Shown: piece after piece, positions 61,573 to 64,000 of the stretch
How positions within the stretch are numbered: position 1 is the stretch's first letter
Layout: each line of letters starts with the position of its first letter
Assembly (NCBI GenBank): GCA_002794785.1
Contig: NBBA01000001.1
Span: 3,162,001-3,226,000 of the forward strand
Direction: 5' to 3'
Length of the DNA: 64,000 nucleotides
Source: Coniferiporia sulphurascens
Taxonomy: Eukaryota; Basidiomycota; Agaricomycetes; Hymenochaetales; Hymenochaetaceae
Made by a program: the position numbers and the translations under genes
Notes under the pieces: model-generated
Database searches by the model: none
What the model was told of the DNA's origin: nothing
What the model saw: the letters and a program-made list of their open reading frames with translations, nothing else

Positions 61573-64000
61573 TTAAGCCTCTACCTCCATCTCATCATCA
61601 TTCGCGAGTAACCCTCCATCCATCTCCCCAAGTACATAGTCTAGTATGTAACTGTCTTGTACAAGACGATCCAAACGCGCGAGGTGACGCTCCGTATAGG
61701 GAATCAAAGTCTGGATCAACTCGTTGAGAGAGAGCCGGTCGCCAGGTTCGGCTGCTGCTTTTTGAGTACGAACGAGTGTGTGGCTCGACTCGAACGCATT
61801 TGCGATATCATCGACTGTTCGCAACTTGAAAAGCGCGTTCAATACACTCTGAGCAACAGGGCTGGTTTTGGCATTCGCGTTCCAATCTCGGATATGCCGT
61901 AAGAGTGTCGCTAACTCTATAGCCGGAAGCTTTTTCAGCACTACATCAACATCTAATCGACCCGTGACGGAGCCATTGCTCGTATCAGAGATACTGCATG
62001 ATCCAAATGGTATGATTTCCTTAAAAAGCTTGAGAAGTCGTCCAGGTTGGTCCATCGCCAAGGCTAACGATATAGCATTTCGGTAATCTTTCATGGACAT
62101 GTAATTCATGAAATCTTGCTCCCTATTCAGAGATCAGCTGACGTGCACTGCGACGACGTCGAGTTCCTTACTTGAGAACCGCCTCCTCGCGGTTAGCCTG
62201 GCGCTCTAACTCCTTTTCCTTCGTACAATCTCTCCAGAAGGTAATCACCGAGTCCGCAGCCCCAGTTAGAATGTTCGATTCGCTTGAGTTTATGGCCAAC
62301 GCCCAGACCTGTGGTACTTTAATTCATATGCGCAATACAAAAAGTTGTCCACGAACCTTGTCCTCATGGTTATCCATTGTTGAGATACATTCTTCAGTGC
62401 GGATGTTCCATAACTTCAATAAACCATCCGAGGCTGTGCTAGCCAGCTGCAGGTCCTGATTTAAGAAACCGATCTGAAGGACCGAGTTTGTATGCCCTTC
62501 GAAGGTCTATTAATCCATTAGTAACCCCTTCACCATATATTGTATCACCGACCTTGATACATGAGAAATCGTCTAAATTCCACAGCTTGATGCTTTTGTC
62601 ACCACTGCCAGTTGCCAATATTCTCTCTGTCGTACCAAATCGAACAGTCCAGACACCTCGTTTGTGCCCTTTACAAGTACCTAAGAGCTTTATATCCCCC
62701 TTTACACCGGCCGATCCATTCGACGCGTATACAATCTCGAAAATTTTAGCCGTCCGATCCTGCGACGCCGAAGCAAGGAACCGATCATTTGGAGATATAT
62801 CAAGTGCGTTGATGTCTTTTTCGTGAGCCTTATGGGTGGCAAGACTCCTGCAGCGATGTGGGGTATCCGCAACAAAGGAGAAGACCGAGAGGTCCCACAT
62901 CTTTATCGTTCTGTCTTGACTTCCCGTAAACAAAAAGCGGGGCTTCTCTTCCAAAGCATTAGACCCTCCAGACAGCTTTCGTGAAAGGACAACGGCTCCA
63001 ACACTTTCTGAGTGGCCTTCGCAGACCGCCACACAGGACCATTCAAATGATACATTTGAATACGACCACAGTCGAGCTGACTTATCCTTGCTTCCGCTTG
63101 ACAAAATACGCCCGTCTGCACTATGATCAAGGCACAAAACTATGCCAGAGTGTCCAGATAACAGGCGGGCATCGTTGCCATCGACAGAATAGACTCTGAC
63201 GAGGGACGAGTTCGCAGCTATGGCAACATGTGAATCGGGACCAGTAGCAGAGATGAATGTTGCGCCAATAATTTCGTCGTTGAAGCCAACAAGTTGTCTG
63301 ATTATCGACCTGCTCGACACAGAGTGGAGAAGAAGATTCTGGTCCGCGTGAACGGATAAGATGGCGGCAATTTCAGGGACGTGGCTGGAGAGGTGCCGTC
63401 AAATCAATTTGGACACCTTGTAAGAGTAACGGAAACATGCATACTGGGCATCCAGGATTTCTCGCTGCTGCTCCGAGTCATCCACGAACCCCTCGTTCAA
63501 TGCGAACAAGGTCGTCCCCCGGACAGCATCCCATACCTTTATAATACCTTTCTCACCAGCAGTGAAGAAATGAAGTGATTCATCGCCATCATCCACCCAG
63601 CCTACAGACTCTACCCGCTCCAGAACGGGGATAGTCCGCGCAAGAACAGGTATAGGCCTATGCTTCTTACTCTCACCTTCCTTTCTCTTGCTTGACCCCG
63701 AATTAAAATCCCAGAGCAAAACCACGGAATCACGACCGCCACTGATAAGCCATCTTCCGTCGTGCGTAATATCCAGTCCACGGGGTACGGAAACATGGCC
63801 CTCAAGGACAGCAATAGGCCTCGTATTTCCTGACCGCGCCACAGCTGGGGACAAATCAAAGACCCGGAGACGCGTGTCCACGGAAGCAGAAATCAAGTGC
63901 AGGACGGGATCCGTCGAAACCGCTGTAGATGTATCGTGGACATAGCGGAATAACAACGCACTGACCACGCCACCATGTCCCTTGAACACATGGGTGATGT
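61573..64000 (-). CDS. UTP13: UTP13 (TBL3), WD40 subunit of the small-subunit processome (5' partial)
   Basis: The frame is open past the window end, so the N-terminus is missing. WD repeats seen: FKGHGGVVSALLF, AVLEGHVSVPRGLDITHDGR, LLSGHSGIVLCLDHSADGRI, VCEGHSESVGAV, HKAHEKDINALDISPNDRFL, CKGHKRGVWTVRFG, TFEGHTNSVLQIGFLNQDLQ and DNHEDKVWALAINSSESN. The Utp13 C-terminal helical domain follows: EQDFMNYMSMKDYRNAISLA, LDRLVQDSYILDYVLGEMDG and an acidic end before TAA 61573-61575. UTP13 is part of UTP-B in 18S rRNA maturation in the nucleolus. Introns of about 50 nt between blades. Confidence 0.9.

Overview
The window is nuclear DNA of a filamentous fungus, most probably an agaricomycete basidiomycete. 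The reasons are dense packing (28 protein genes and one tRNA in 64 kb), many short introns of roughly 45-70 nt in almost every gene, small intergenic gaps, and gene content typical of that group (GH28 pectinase, DUF2235 hydrolase, PabAB fusion, NBR1-type receptor, Rap1 with BRCT-like and Myb domains). Coordinates are start codon to stop codon and include introns. I checked many splice junctions by hand against family conservation; junctions I could not resolve are named in the entries.

Layout. 1-6212: SWI1-like ARID subunit (5' end cut off), tail-anchored thioredoxin, ABM-fold monooxygenase-like protein, CDK11-type kinase. 6415-10121 (minus): RAP1 telomere protein and a mitochondrial FAD-linked D-2-hydroxyacid dehydrogenase. 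10418-14973: nuclear pore membrane protein POM152. 15186-19044 (minus): inorganic pyrophosphatase and gamma-tubulin complex GCP4. 19215-25635: TBC-domain protein with altered catalytic fingers, DUF2235 hydrolase (minus), RRP1/Nop52. 26142-31797: amino acid/choline-type permease, 2OG-Fe(II) dioxygenase (minus), UBC12, 5-hydroxyisourate hydrolase (minus). 32175-44759 (all plus): p-aminobenzoate synthase, GH28 pectinase, PUF protein, DH-domain RhoGEF. 45438-50230 (minus): NBR1 autophagy receptor, RIB7, intron-containing elongator tRNA-Met. 50350-54678: methionine aminopeptidase 2 and an HSL-type hydrolase. 54748-57119 (minus): ISC1 sphingolipid phospholipase C and NXT1/p15. 57376-61204: PRP22 helicase. 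61573-64000 (minus): UTP13, 5' end cut off.

This is mostly a housekeeping region. Several neighbours are head to head with short shared upstream regions: ABM/CDK11 (161 bp), dehydrogenase/POM152 (296 bp), GCP4/TBC (170 bp), dioxygenase/UBC12 (341 bp), HIU hydrolase/PabAB (377 bp), NXT1/PRP22 (256 bp). NXT1 and PRP22 act in successive steps of mRNA maturation (spliceosome release, then export). RRP1 and UTP13 both serve ribosome assembly but are about 36 kb apart. I see no CRISPR array, no intact transposon, no secondary-metabolite cluster and no viral insertion. The most unusual signals are the probable GC-AG introns in three genes, a probable 28-nt intron, a TBC protein that seems to lack both catalytic fingers, and a pyrophosphatase that could make mitochondrial and cytosolic forms from two start codons.
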